From Salinivibrio kushneri (GTDB lineage Bacteria > Pseudomonadota > Gammaproteobacteria > Enterobacterales > Vibrionaceae), in assembly GCF_027286325.1 (NCBI RefSeq), contig NZ_CP114588.1, positions 1,417,317 to 1,481,316 of the forward strand: a DNA stretch of 64,000 nucleotides. The letters are read 5' to 3'. Each line of letters begins with the position of its first letter. Positions within the stretch are counted from its first letter, which is position 1. This document shows positions 37,586 to 45,389 of the stretch, in pieces. The position numbers and the translations under genes are program-made. Under the pieces are notes generated by a model. It ran no database searches. It was given only the letters and a program-made list of their open reading frames with translations, and was not told the DNA's origin.

Positions 37586-37733
37586 CACCTAAGCTGCCTG
37601 TGCGGCAGTGAACTCAAAAGGCAAACTCAAGACGAAAAACGCGGTTTTCTAAGCTGCCTGTGCGGCAGTGAACTGTAACTGAGCCGGAATTCGCTGCCAA
37701 TAATGTTTCTAAGCTGCCTATGCGGCAGTGAAC
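37586..37733 (-). CRISPR. CRISPR array 2, type I-F, 3 repeats and 2 spacers
   Basis: Repeats at 37586-37613 (first bases degenerate, trailer end), 37646-37673 and 37706-37733, with 32-base spacers at 37614-37645 and 37674-37705. The leader-proximal repeat has the A variant seen throughout array 1; the two older repeats have the G variant seen throughout array 3. It stands where the array after csy4 is found in canonical I-F loci. Confidence 0.95.
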
Positions 37734-37870
37734 TATAGAATAACCTAACAATCATCTGGTACAACAGGCCGTTAGGATAAAAATGGCCTTTTACCCTTGT
37801 TAAAAATCGCTTTCCATAACGCTTTGTATTTATTGCTTATTTTTGAACGGCAAAAAAAGAAGGGTCGCAA
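37734..37870 (-). promoter_or_regulatory. CRISPR leader of array 2
   Basis: It starts with TATAGAATAACCTAACAATC, identical to the leader of array 3, and shares the TTAGGATAAAAAT and TTTTACCCTTGTTA blocks with both other leaders. Confidence 0.85.
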
Positions 37871-37951
37871 GGGTATCAACTTATCACATATGTTGAAGCA
37901 GAACCGTCTTAAGTCACACCAGATGTGCCAGTTCTAAATATGTTGCAAGGC

Positions 37952-37966
37952 GCGACATTTTGTCGC
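37952..37966. promoter_or_regulatory. Palindromic operator candidate of the ParD/RelE-like pair
   Basis: GCGACATTTTGTCGC is a perfect 6+3+6 palindrome 40 bases upstream of the antitoxin start, the usual place for autoregulation by a ribbon-helix-helix antitoxin. Confidence 0.5.
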
Positions 37967-38005
37967 ACATTAACCAGTGAAGATTTATAAATGAGGTAGT
38001 GAATC

Positions 38006-38242
38006 ATGCCAACCAGTGTACGGTTAGATGATGAGTTTGTGTCAGATGTAAAAGTGCATGCAGAAGCTGAAATGCGCTCCGTGCCCAAGCAAATTGAGTA
38101 CTGGGCAAAAATTGGGAAAATCATGACTGAGAACCCTGATTTACCCTACAGCTTTGTGCAAGAGGCGCTGATTGCATCTGAAGAAGTTAAACTTGGTAAG
38201 GTAAAACGTTATGAGCGACGGACCCCAAAACAATCAGATTGA
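38006..38242 (+). CDS. ParD-like antitoxin
   Basis: 78 residues. MPTSVRLDDEFVSDVKVHAE is the ribbon-helix-helix start of ParD-like antitoxins, with RSVPKQIEYWAKIGKIM following. GAGGTAGTGAATC precedes the ATG. It overlaps the toxin gene by 32 bases, typical of toxin-antitoxin pairs. It should bind DNA as a dimer and neutralise the toxin through its C-terminus. Confidence 0.85.
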   Translation: MPTSVRLDDEFVSDVKVHAEAEMRSVPKQIEYWAKIGKIMTENPDLPYSFVQEALIASEEVKLGKVKRYERRTPKQSD

Positions 38243-38525
38243 TGTTTTCGTCTCTCGTGTTTTTGAAAAGCAGATGAACAAGTTGTCCGAGGCGCAGTGT
38301 GAAGTGGTCGAGGACGAGATAGACAGAATCATTGAAGATCCCACGCTTGGCATCCAGAAAAAAGGCGATCTGTCTTATCTTTGGGTGCACAAGTTCAAGC
38401 TCGATAGGCAAGAAGTGTTACTTGGCTACGCTTGGATTGAAAACAAACTCGAGCTCTATCTGCTTAATATCAGCTCGCACGAGAATTTCTACGCGACGAT
38501 GAAAAGCGTAGAAAAGCGGATTTAA
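38211..38525 (+). CDS. RelE/ParE-like toxin
   Basis: 104 residues with the alpha/beta RelE/ParE fold pattern: an N-terminal helix pair (VFEKQMNKLSEAQCEVVEDE), then GIQKKGDLSYLWVHKFKL, EVLLGYAW and LYLLNISSHENFYATMK. Whether it cuts mRNA or poisons gyrase cannot be told. ATG 38211 overlaps the antitoxin. It is convergent with the GTPase operon, 41 bases away. Confidence 0.82.
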   Translation: MSDGPQNNQIDVFVSRVFEKQMNKLSEAQCEVVEDEIDRIIEDPTLGIQKKGDLSYLWVHKFKLDRQEVLLGYAWIENKLELYLLNISSHENFYATMKSVEKRI

Positions 38526-38566
38526 AGATCATTGGGGCACCGCCGAATCGACGCTAGCGGCGCACC

Positions 38567-40105
38567 CTAATAACCAATCGAGCTGAGTTTATTCTGAAAG
38601 TCCAGCACTTGTTGCAAATCTTGTTGAGTTTGATTTTCTTCTGCTGTAATTTTTGCGATTTCATCATCAAGTGCTCGAATCTGAGCATTGAGGATTTCGG
38701 TAATCATCAGCTCAGAAGTATTGCCATACTCACGTTTAACCACTGAACAGATCTCATCAACTGCCTGATATAAACTAACAGCCGCTTGACGCTCTTGAGC
38801 GTTTTGCTGATCTTGCGCCTTGCCTTCGCTATACACATCCCATAACGCGGTAAGTAGCTGAACAGCGATTGCACCTTTTCCTGCCCATTTACCCAACGTT
38901 TTCTCCCATCGTCCTTTTAAACCCGGGATCTTTAACTTACGACCTTGAAGTAATAACCCCTTGATATTGTCAGCGGAGCCCATATTTCCAAGCCCTCTAG
39001 CCACCTTGTCTAGATACTCAGAATTATTTGAGCTCAAGCTTTGTTGTAAGCGGTAAGAAACCTCAACGTTTAGTAGACCCTTAACTTCACCCAAACTATC
39101 GTTGATCCACGCTTCTAGCTTGTCTCCAATTGGGTCAATTAAACGCTGTAACTGGCTATCAAGTTGCGCTTGATCTTGTGTACTCTGTATACAGCCACTG
39201 ATATCAGACTTCATCAACATCAGTTCATGACTGATCATATTTCTTGCTTCTATTATTAACGATCGTTGGCGACTTACAAGCATTTGCTTATCTTCTCGGC
39301 AACGCATCAATAGCTCGTTATGTTCTGAGGTGTCCTTCGTGGACAGTTGGTTTACCGCTGGCTGGTACCAAAGTTCATTAACTGCACTCTGAATTGCTGA
39401 CAGTTGATTGTCTTGGTTGTCTGTTGATTTTAACCAGTCATTAAACACCTCAATGAACTCACTGTAACCAGAGCGTTCAAGCAACTGAGTGTGATTATCT
39501 TTTAAACGTCCCGTCAATGCCGTTTTCGCATTCATTGGTAACACTTTAATATGCTGAATGCTTTCATTACTCACGCCATATTCAGAAGCTTTATGACAAA
39601 GAATCTGAAGGATCTTCTGATAAGCTGTTGCTTTATCTGAATCGTTCGTAAGCTGATGGTTAAGTACAATGAAAATTTTCTTATTCAGCTTAATCGTTTC
39701 AAATAATCGATGATAAAGGTCCTTTGAATCTTGGTCCCCTTCTCGGATGACAAACAACATCACTTGAGTACGTTTAATCTGCTCAATTGTAGTCTGTTCA
39801 TGCTCAATGGGAGCGTTGACGCCCGGAGTATCTAAGAGTCGATACCCGTTCCAATCATAGTAATCAACCGTGTCGGTGGTCGGAATGTCATTTACGGTTG
39901 CTTTCTCTTGACCAATAAGCGCATTGATCAATGTACTTTTGCCTGCGTTATACGCACCATAAAGCATTACTTGCAGAGTGTTATCATCTAGCTTTTCTTT
40001 TAACTCGGCATAAACACGATCAATCTGATTATTCGGATGATAGGCGCCAACTAAACACTTTGATTCATCAAGGTTCTGAGTTATTTCATCAAATGGATTT
40101 CTCAT
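38567..40105 (-). CDS. Dynamin-like GTPase 3 of the island operon
   Basis: 512 residues. G1 is GAYNAGKS (50-57), G3 is DTPG (92-95), and the G2 Thr is in DIPTTDT. The G4 position reads NHQL (149-152) instead of N/TKxD, so guanine specificity may be altered. A long helical part follows, with a weak hydrophobic stretch (GAIAVQLLTALWDVY) and a C-terminal coiled coil. Last gene of the operon, three bases after GTPase 2. It resembles Leo/Eleos dynamins in general layout; direct homology needs a search. Confidence 0.8.
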   Translation of the reverse strand: MRNPFDEITQNLDESKCLVGAYHPNNQIDRVYAELKEKLDDNTLQVMLYGAYNAGKSTLINALIGQEKATVNDIPTTDTVDYYDWNGYRLLDTPGVNAPIEHEQTTIEQIKRTQVMLFVIREGDQDSKDLYHRLFETIKLNKKIFIVLNHQLTNDSDKATAYQKILQILCHKASEYGVSNESIQHIKVLPMNAKTALTGRLKDNHTQLLERSGYSEFIEVFNDWLKSTDNQDNQLSAIQSAVNELWYQPAVNQLSTKDTSEHNELLMRCREDKQMLVSRQRSLIIEARNMISHELMLMKSDISGCIQSTQDQAQLDSQLQRLIDPIGDKLEAWINDSLGEVKGLLNVEVSYRLQQSLSSNNSEYLDKVARGLGNMGSADNIKGLLLQGRKLKIPGLKGRWEKTLGKWAGKGAIAVQLLTALWDVYSEGKAQDQQNAQERQAAVSLYQAVDEICSVVKREYGNTSELMITEILNAQIRALDDEIAKITAEENQTQQDLQQVLDFQNKLSSIGY

Positions 40106-40108
40106 AAT

Positions 40109-41800
40109 TTATACCTTCAATGCTTGAGTTTTTGAAGCACAGTTTTCAATCGCAATTACTATGGAATCAGCGTATTGCTGTAAGGGCATGAAAGATGTTT
40201 GCACATCACGAAAGACGTGTTCTACCAATTGTGGCAATTGCTGACGTACTGCTGCTGATGTGGTTAGGATGACTTGATCTGGCGATACCCCAACCGCTTC
40301 TTTGTGAGTGGATATTTCGACAAAGATTCGTTCACCGAGTTTATTGCCGCCAAAAGAGCCAATCGCACCACCAATCAAAGCACCAATAGGTCCACCCACC
40401 GCAAACCCAGCAGCTGCCCCGCCTAATCCACCAGCACTCGAAGCGATACTCGACGCTCGCCTACCCGTGACCTGTTTAACGTCAATAGTGATATCATCAA
40501 AATCACCTAAACTGCCACTCGACAGATCGCCTGAAACACGCTGAATATTGTTAACGTAGCCAGATAGCTCCTGCGTCAACGTATTGCTGATTTGCTCTTC
40601 AATCAATTGGTTTAGCTCACGACTTATCGCTTCTTTATCACGGTTGTTCATGTGCTTATCGACGATTAAGGGTACTTCACACAGTACGTTATCAAGAATC
40701 TGGCTCAACATCACATTTTGCTTTTGGCGTAAGTTATACGTTGTTTTTGTTAGTAGTTGCTGCAACTCTTGCACTTGCGGTAAAATATTTTCATTCAATG
40801 AATGCAGTACTTCACCATCCAAGAAGTTAATCATTTGGCGCTTAGCTTTAACCACCTTATATTGGTTAGCTTCGTTCACTATTACTACCAGGCGTTCAAA
40901 CAGCGTTTGCAAGCCAGCCTCTTGTAATGCGTTCTCGGAGGTCGCTGTAAGTGTTTTGTACGCATGAACCGATACGGATACCGCTTCTTTCAAATCATCA
41001 ACACCGCCTAATGCCGTAACTCGGCTATGCACATCTTCTTGCTGCAATTGGCGAACTTGGGCTGATTTATTTTCCACTTTTTGGATAAGGTCTTCCGCCT
41101 CATCACACCAATCCTCTACCAATACGTCACTTTTCGTGATGACGGGTTGTAATGGCTTTTTCCTTTCAAGCTCAAGCTTGAGATCTTGCAATTCTTGTAC
41201 TTGCCCTGGAGAACTTGATGGCGTAAGCCATAAAATAGCGTCTGCGCTGTCGGTATAGCGACGAGTGAGATCACCGTTTTCATCCACTATCGAGTGAAGC
41301 CCCGGTGAATCTAATAGCACCAAGTTTGAGCCCAGCTCTACACCTTGGATCTGAGCGGTAGTTTCGGTAACACCTTCGGCAAACGCACCCTCAAAATATT
41401 TAACTTTGCCGTCTTTAAAGCAAAAACGCTTAATCTGTTCAGGAGCAAATAGATTCGTTAAGTAATTACAAAACGAGCTTTTACCTGCATTCACTTTGCC
41501 AAATACAAGTAAAATAACACGATCAGCAAACTGCTCGCTGAGCGCTCGCATTGGTGACGCCTCTTCTAATTTTGCATCCCAACTTAGCACGCCTTGATAG
41601 ATGGAAGCCTTTAGTTGTGTTGCCAATTTAAACAATGGATGCTGCTCATTGATCTGCTTACTACTGAACTGAGCTGCTTGGGTAAGCTCTACAACCAAAG
41701 CGGATTTTATTGCAACTAAATCCTGCTCTTTATCCGATATATATTTGAAGTCTGACTTAAATTTTTCTAACGCAGTAAGAAACGGGTTGCTATTGGTCAT
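40109..41800 (-). CDS. Dynamin-like GTPase 2 with glycine-zipper membrane segment
   Basis: 563 residues. G1 GKVNAGKS (101-108), G3 DSPG (164-167), G4 TKSD (222-225), so all nucleotide motifs are present. After a long helical region, residues about 456-486 form a glycine zipper (AAGFAVGGPIGALIGGAIGS), a membrane-inserting hairpin like the paddle of LeoA and other bacterial dynamins. It is 12 bases downstream of the coiled-coil gene. It probably assembles on and remodels the inner membrane. LeoA-like role in an Eleos-type defence is inference. Confidence 0.82.
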   Translation of the reverse strand: MTNSNPFLTALEKFKSDFKYISDKEQDLVAIKSALVVELTQAAQFSSKQINEQHPLFKLATQLKASIYQGVLSWDAKLEEASPMRALSEQFADRVILLVFGKVNAGKSSFCNYLTNLFAPEQIKRFCFKDGKVKYFEGAFAEGVTETTAQIQGVELGSNLVLLDSPGLHSIVDENGDLTRRYTDSADAILWLTPSSSPGQVQELQDLKLELERKKPLQPVITKSDVLVEDWCDEAEDLIQKVENKSAQVRQLQQEDVHSRVTALGGVDDLKEAVSVSVHAYKTLTATSENALQEAGLQTLFERLVVIVNEANQYKVVKAKRQMINFLDGEVLHSLNENILPQVQELQQLLTKTTYNLRQKQNVMLSQILDNVLCEVPLIVDKHMNNRDKEAISRELNQLIEEQISNTLTQELSGYVNNIQRVSGDLSSGSLGDFDDITIDVKQVTGRRASSIASSAGGLGGAAAGFAVGGPIGALIGGAIGSFGGNKLGERIFVEISTHKEAVGVSPDQVILTTSAAVRQQLPQLVEHVFRDVQTSFMPLQQYADSIVIAIENCASKTQALKV

Positions 41801-41812
41801 TTTTCCATTCTC

Positions 41813-42232
41813 TTACAAATTGATTAAATCGTTTTCAAGCTGCTTCATTTCTTCTAGCTGCTTACTAATCTGTTCGATTTGTCGTGCCTGTTTAGTCGAT
41901 TTTTTGCTTTCTTGAAATGCTTGAATTGCCATACATTCAAGATTGCTATTTTTTGATGCCGCGACTAATGAATCTGCTGAAATCGATAAGCTATATTTAT
42001 TAATAAAACGATTGGCGTGCGCTCGATTTTGTTCTGTAATTTTCCGCTCTTTTTCTTCTCGTTCGGCTTGTGCTCTTTTTGCTTTTCGTTCAGATTCTGC
42101 TCTCTCTCTCTCTCGCTCTAATTCTCGTGAGCCCGAGCTAGTACTCGAACTTGAATCATCATCAGATAATGCGGCACCGACAACACCAACGACACCTACC
42201 ACTGCAGCCCCGATTAACCAAGGAATAGCCAT
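41813..42232 (-). CDS. Small membrane-anchored coiled-coil protein
   Basis: 139 residues. An N-terminal membrane helix (WLIGAAVVGVVGVVGAAL) is followed by a Ser-rich linker, a highly charged helix (ELERERERAESERKAKRAQA) and a second coiled coil at the end (QIEQISKQLEEMKQLENDL). I do not recognise the family. Between GTPases 1 and 2, it looks like a membrane adaptor or scaffold for them. Spacing is 34 bases from GTPase 1 and 12 to GTPase 2. Confidence 0.75.
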   Translation of the reverse strand: MAIPWLIGAAVVGVVGVVGAALSDDDSSSSTSSGSRELERERERAESERKAKRAQAEREEKERKITEQNRAHANRFINKYSLSISADSLVAASKNSNLECMAIQAFQESKKSTKQARQIEQISKQLEEMKQLENDLINL

Positions 42233-42266
42233 AATTAACTCCTACTATTTACATTACTGTTCTTGG

Positions 42267-43079
42267 TTAAACCAAGTCTGCTGATAATTGTTTTACGTCA
42301 CGCTTTAACATACTAAGTTCACTGCTCTGCTGAGAGCGTAGCCCTTTTAACTCTGCATTCAATGCCTCTTTTTGCGCAGCAAAATCCAGCAATAGTTTAG
42401 ACTTCAAGCGTTTCATTTCTTTCTTGCGTAATTCATCAACCTCAGACACTAAAGTAGCAGTCAGATCAAAGAGCGCATGGATACCACTCTTTTCGCAGAA
42501 AACCGCTTTGTCCTCTTGAAGACCTCTGTTATAACGATGCGCTGACACAGAAATGATTTGTAAATCACGTAAATCAAGACTCCCTAGTAATTGTTGGCGA
42601 ATTTTCTCCTCAACAATAGCTACTTCATCGGCAGACTTTTGATCGATTTGCGTTAAGACTAAAAACATCTTCTTACTGTAATTCTTGTCCTGACGTGCTA
42701 ATTGTTGGAAAATTTTCATCTCATATTTATCTAGCTCACCCGCTTGAGCTTGGTGAACTAAAAACAAGTAGTCAGCCATTTCAAACGCACCTTTAATGGC
42801 AGATTTGTCATCTTCTTTATGTACATCGGCATCAAGCCCAGGGGTGTCAATCCAAATAACATGATCTTGTTCAAGCTCTTTGTTCTCAATGGTTTCGCGT
42901 TTATCTTCTACTTTGAAAACCGCATCTCCTACCATTGCATTTAATAATGAACTTTTGCCGTGATTATATTTCCCAAACACTGCTATACGTGGTTTAGTCG
43001 CATTGTTTTTCAAGTACAGAAAACGGTTTACATTCTGCTCATTCGTTGGTAAAAACTGCAATAGTTTATGTTTGTCCAT
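42267..43079 (-). CDS. Small dynamin-like GTPase 1
   Basis: 270 residues. G1 GKYNHGKS (36-43), G3 DTPG (78-81) and G4 TQID (143-146), followed by a short helical coiled-coil tail without a membrane hairpin. Shorter than GTPases 2 and 3, so it may work as partner subunit, as heteromeric bacterial dynamins do. It overlaps the YkgJ-like gene by 14 bases. Confidence 0.82.
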   Translation of the reverse strand: MDKHKLLQFLPTNEQNVNRFLYLKNNATKPRIAVFGKYNHGKSSLLNAMVGDAVFKVEDKRETIENKELEQDHVIWIDTPGLDADVHKEDDKSAIKGAFEMADYLFLVHQAQAGELDKYEMKIFQQLARQDKNYSKKMFLVLTQIDQKSADEVAIVEEKIRQQLLGSLDLRDLQIISVSAHRYNRGLQEDKAVFCEKSGIHALFDLTATLVSEVDELRKKEMKRLKSKLLLDFAAQKEALNAELKGLRSQQSSELSMLKRDVKQLSADLV

Positions 43080-43365
43080 TTTTTAACTTAACTCTGTAAT
43101 GACTTGGAAGTTCGGCTTCCAATTGCATGTAATTGCAAACTTCAGCATTTTTAAGGTAGTAATCTGTTAATGAAAACTGGTTTTCAAAAAGCTTCTGATA
43201 CCCTTCATCAATTCGGCATACTAAAGGTCGCTCTTGATATATTGTGCAGCCAACATCAGCATTGAAGTACAAGCAAATACCATCACCATTGTGAAAGATT
43301 TTCAACTCAGGTACATGTTGAATTTTTTGGCAACACAAGCCGCAACGGGTGCACGGGTAACTCAT
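43066..43365 (-). CDS. YkgJ-family Cys-cluster protein
   Basis: 99 residues. MSYPCTRCGLCCQKI and later CLYFNADVGCTIYQERPLVC give the Cys pattern of the YkgJ/CxxCxxCC family, annotated as zinc or iron chelators. ATGA overlap with the TerB-like gene upstream and overlap with GTPase 1 downstream tie it firmly to the GTPase operon. Its job there is unknown; a redox or metal-dependent modification is a guess. Confidence 0.8.
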   Translation of the reverse strand: MSYPCTRCGLCCQKIQHVPELKIFHNGDGICLYFNADVGCTIYQERPLVCRIDEGYQKLFENQFSLTDYYLKNAEVCNYMQLEAELPSHYRVKLKNGQT

Positions 43366-43760
43366 AGGTGGATCAATGCTTCACCTTGGGTGAATAGAGA
43401 TAAGATATTCTTAGACCACTCACGATAAACAATCGCCAAGTTTGGATTGAGTCCAAAGTGCGTAATCATATCATTCAATAGTTGCTGCTCTTGCTTGGCA
43501 ACTTCTCCATCCGCATAAATAAGCGCCATTAACTCAAGTAACGCAATTTTCTGATGGCTATCACACTCAAAAGTATTGAGCACTGATGCTAAATCAAACC
43601 TCACTGCATCGTACTCAATATCGTCAATTTGCATTTCCATGCAGTACTTTGCAATCAAGACTTCTTCTTCCATTGAAAAGTCATTGTCAGAATGCGCAAC
43701 ATGATGGGCAAGAGCAAGAAATGCTTCCTTTTCATCTGTTGATAAACGGTTCAAAAACAT
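43362..43760 (-). CDS. TerB-like helical protein, first gene of the GTPase operon
   Basis: 132 residues, all helical, with the TerB-type pattern: LALAHHVAHSDNDFSMEEEV and a second half ALLELMALIYADGEVAKQEQ, each ending in acidic residues that may bind a metal. ATG 43760 has AGGAA close upstream. TerB domains are often found in membrane-linked stress and defence complexes. It probably senses or scaffolds; this is inference. Confidence 0.7.
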   Translation of the reverse strand: MFLNRLSTDEKEAFLALAHHVAHSDNDFSMEEEVLIAKYCMEMQIDDIEYDAVRFDLASVLNTFECDSHQKIALLELMALIYADGEVAKQEQQLLNDMITHFGLNPNLAIVYREWSKNILSLFTQGEALIHL

Positions 43761-44063
43761 AGTCGTTCCTATGGTAACTTAAAATATAGTTTGTTCTGAT
43801 ATAGATTTAATTTTAATATAACGCTTGAGATAAAAGTTAAACCTAACACTTAAGCATTGCATTTTAATTTTTCACATCCTTGAAACTTATCACATTTTGC
43901 ACTGAAAAACAGAATAAAAATCGACCTGTATTGCACTGGATGTATCCGAGTTTCCACACCTAATTTAGAAATAAACCGCTTCGTACAACTGACCCAACAG
44001 TTTCAGCAATCGTCGTTGATGTTCTGATACAATGGTTATGAAGCTCTGACTACCGAATTCGAG
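43761..44063. other. Spacer between the GTPase operon and the cas2-3 stump
   Basis: AT-rich and without a recognisable gene; it must hold the promoter of the GTPase operon. In the frame of the cas2-3 stump, codons stay open from 44063 down to a TAA at 43965-43967, but the 32 encoded residues (including VSEHQRRLLKLLGQLYEAV) do not look like Cas3 to me. The junction between CRISPR sequence and insert should lie here. Confidence 0.6.
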
Positions 44064-44285
44064 TCATAAAAGCTGACTGCGTGAGTGAGAGCGTATCCAA
44101 TGACAACTGACCGCGGTGCTGCGGCTGGCAGTTTTGCTCAGCATTTTTCGCACCGTGTTTAAGCCATCTTCGGTGATCAGTGTTTGCCAGGTGTTATCAC
44201 CTATTCGGTTGGCAAAGGCATCGAGCACACGGCGGGTTTTCTTCAGTGCCTTTTTCTCGCACTGAGAAATAAAGGTCACCATCAT
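44064..44285 (-). pseudogene. Truncated cas2-3: only the start of the Cas2-like domain remains
   Basis: 73 residues match the N-terminus of type I-F Cas2-3: MVTFISQCEKKALKKTRRVL, then TWQTLITEDGLNTVRKML, then TAVSCHWIRSHSRSQLL. Normal Cas2-3 is over 1000 residues, so the nuclease and helicase parts are absent. The frame ends in TGA exactly where the family has Trp (TGG), in SELLW. Its start overlaps the cas1 stop by four bases, as in intact I-F loci. Loss of Cas3 and of csy1-csy4 means no interference from this locus alone. Confidence 0.85.
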
Positions 44286-45253
44286 CGTTGCTGCTCCGTT
44301 ATCTCATCTTCAGAGTCATCTTGCAGCGCAATGGCTTTGATGGTGTTGAACATAAAGTCCATCGCCTTATGCTCAATAAAGGCTTGCAGTACTTGTTGAC
44401 GAAACTCTTGCTCTGTGACGTTTTCTTTGGCGCATACAAACGCCCAAGGCAGCACGATGGCATCTTTGATTAGGTCAGCCACATCAAACACCAGCGCGCC
44501 GCGACGGGTTTTGCCATGCATCACCGCAAACCCGTGCGGGATCCCAAGCACCCACAAACAACTCGCTGCCAAGCCATAGGCTAAGTAGTTGCCATGATTT
44601 AAAAAGCGGTTGGCGAGATCGTCGGCCTCATGCTGGCGTTTAAAACCGTTTTTTTGCGTGCGGTTGGCGGCGTGTTTGTAGAGCGCCTTGGTCAGCTGCG
44701 CTTCGGTAAGCAATAAATCAGCTGGCTTGCTGGCTTTCTCGGTTCGTTCCACAAAGGTATCCAGCGCGCTGGCCAATTCGACCACATCAAACCCTTCAAG
44801 CTTAAGTTCACGGCTCGCTTGCCAGACCTGCTTTAGGTAACTCAGGCGTGCTAGCTGAAAAGCCCGTGCAGCGTCCAGTCGCTTTTGATCATCAAACCAA
44901 AAAGACAACCAACCTTGCAGATATTCGGTGGGTCGATACTCACTTTGCGGCGTAAACCATTCGACATCAGTTGCCATGTGCAGCGGTGTGCCTCCACCTC
45001 CGCAGAATCCAACCAGCACGCCCGCTTGCGAGAGCATACGCATCGCCGCTTGCGTAATTGACGTACCGGTGCCGAGCAGTAAGACGGTGGTATTGGCAAT
45101 CGGGATATTAAAGTAGAGGTTTTCGCGTTTGGCCTCCGCCAAGTACAACACACGCCCGTCTTTTTGCATCACACGGCAATGCTCGAGGTAGTACATATTG
45201 GCGCGTTTGGAGTGAAGTATCGTTTTAAGATCGGAGGGCGAGAGATCGCCCAT
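44282..45253 (-). CDS. cas1: Type I-F CRISPR-associated endonuclease Cas1
   Basis: 323 residues, near the usual 326 of I-F Cas1. SPSDLKTILHSKRANMYYLE and GTGTSITQAAMRML are typical I-F blocks. Metal ligands appear intact: Glu184 in LLTEAQLTKAL, His246 in VMHGKTRRGALVFD, Asp257 and Asp260 in FDVADLIKDA. ATG 45253 with AAAGGG upstream is chosen over the longer frame to 45295. It inserts spacers together with Cas2-3; here only a stump of that partner remains. Array 3 lies just upstream on the same strand. Confidence 0.95.
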   Translation of the reverse strand: MGDLSPSDLKTILHSKRANMYYLEHCRVMQKDGRVLYLAEAKRENLYFNIPIANTTVLLLGTGTSITQAAMRMLSQAGVLVGFCGGGGTPLHMATDVEWFTPQSEYRPTEYLQGWLSFWFDDQKRLDAARAFQLARLSYLKQVWQASRELKLEGFDVVELASALDTFVERTEKASKPADLLLTEAQLTKALYKHAANRTQKNGFKRQHEADDLANRFLNHGNYLAYGLAASCLWVLGIPHGFAVMHGKTRRGALVFDVADLIKDAIVLPWAFVCAKENVTEQEFRQQVLQAFIEHKAMDFMFNTIKAIALQDDSEDEITEQQR

Positions 45254-45389
45254 GGGTGTCCCTTTCGTGATTGTCCGAGTGACCAAGCAGGTCACTCACA
45301 AGCATTAGAAAGGTAACAAAAATAGCAACGCATGCCCGTGAAACAAGGCACAGTTTAGCGTTTGAAGGAAGATCGCAATCTACTGTCTT

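Noticed and set aside
43965..44063. Continuation of cas2-3 after the stop
   Set aside because: The same frame stays open for 32 more codons, but the residues do not show the Cas2-3 continuation I know. It could be chance or part of the inserted module, so it was not annotated as a gene.
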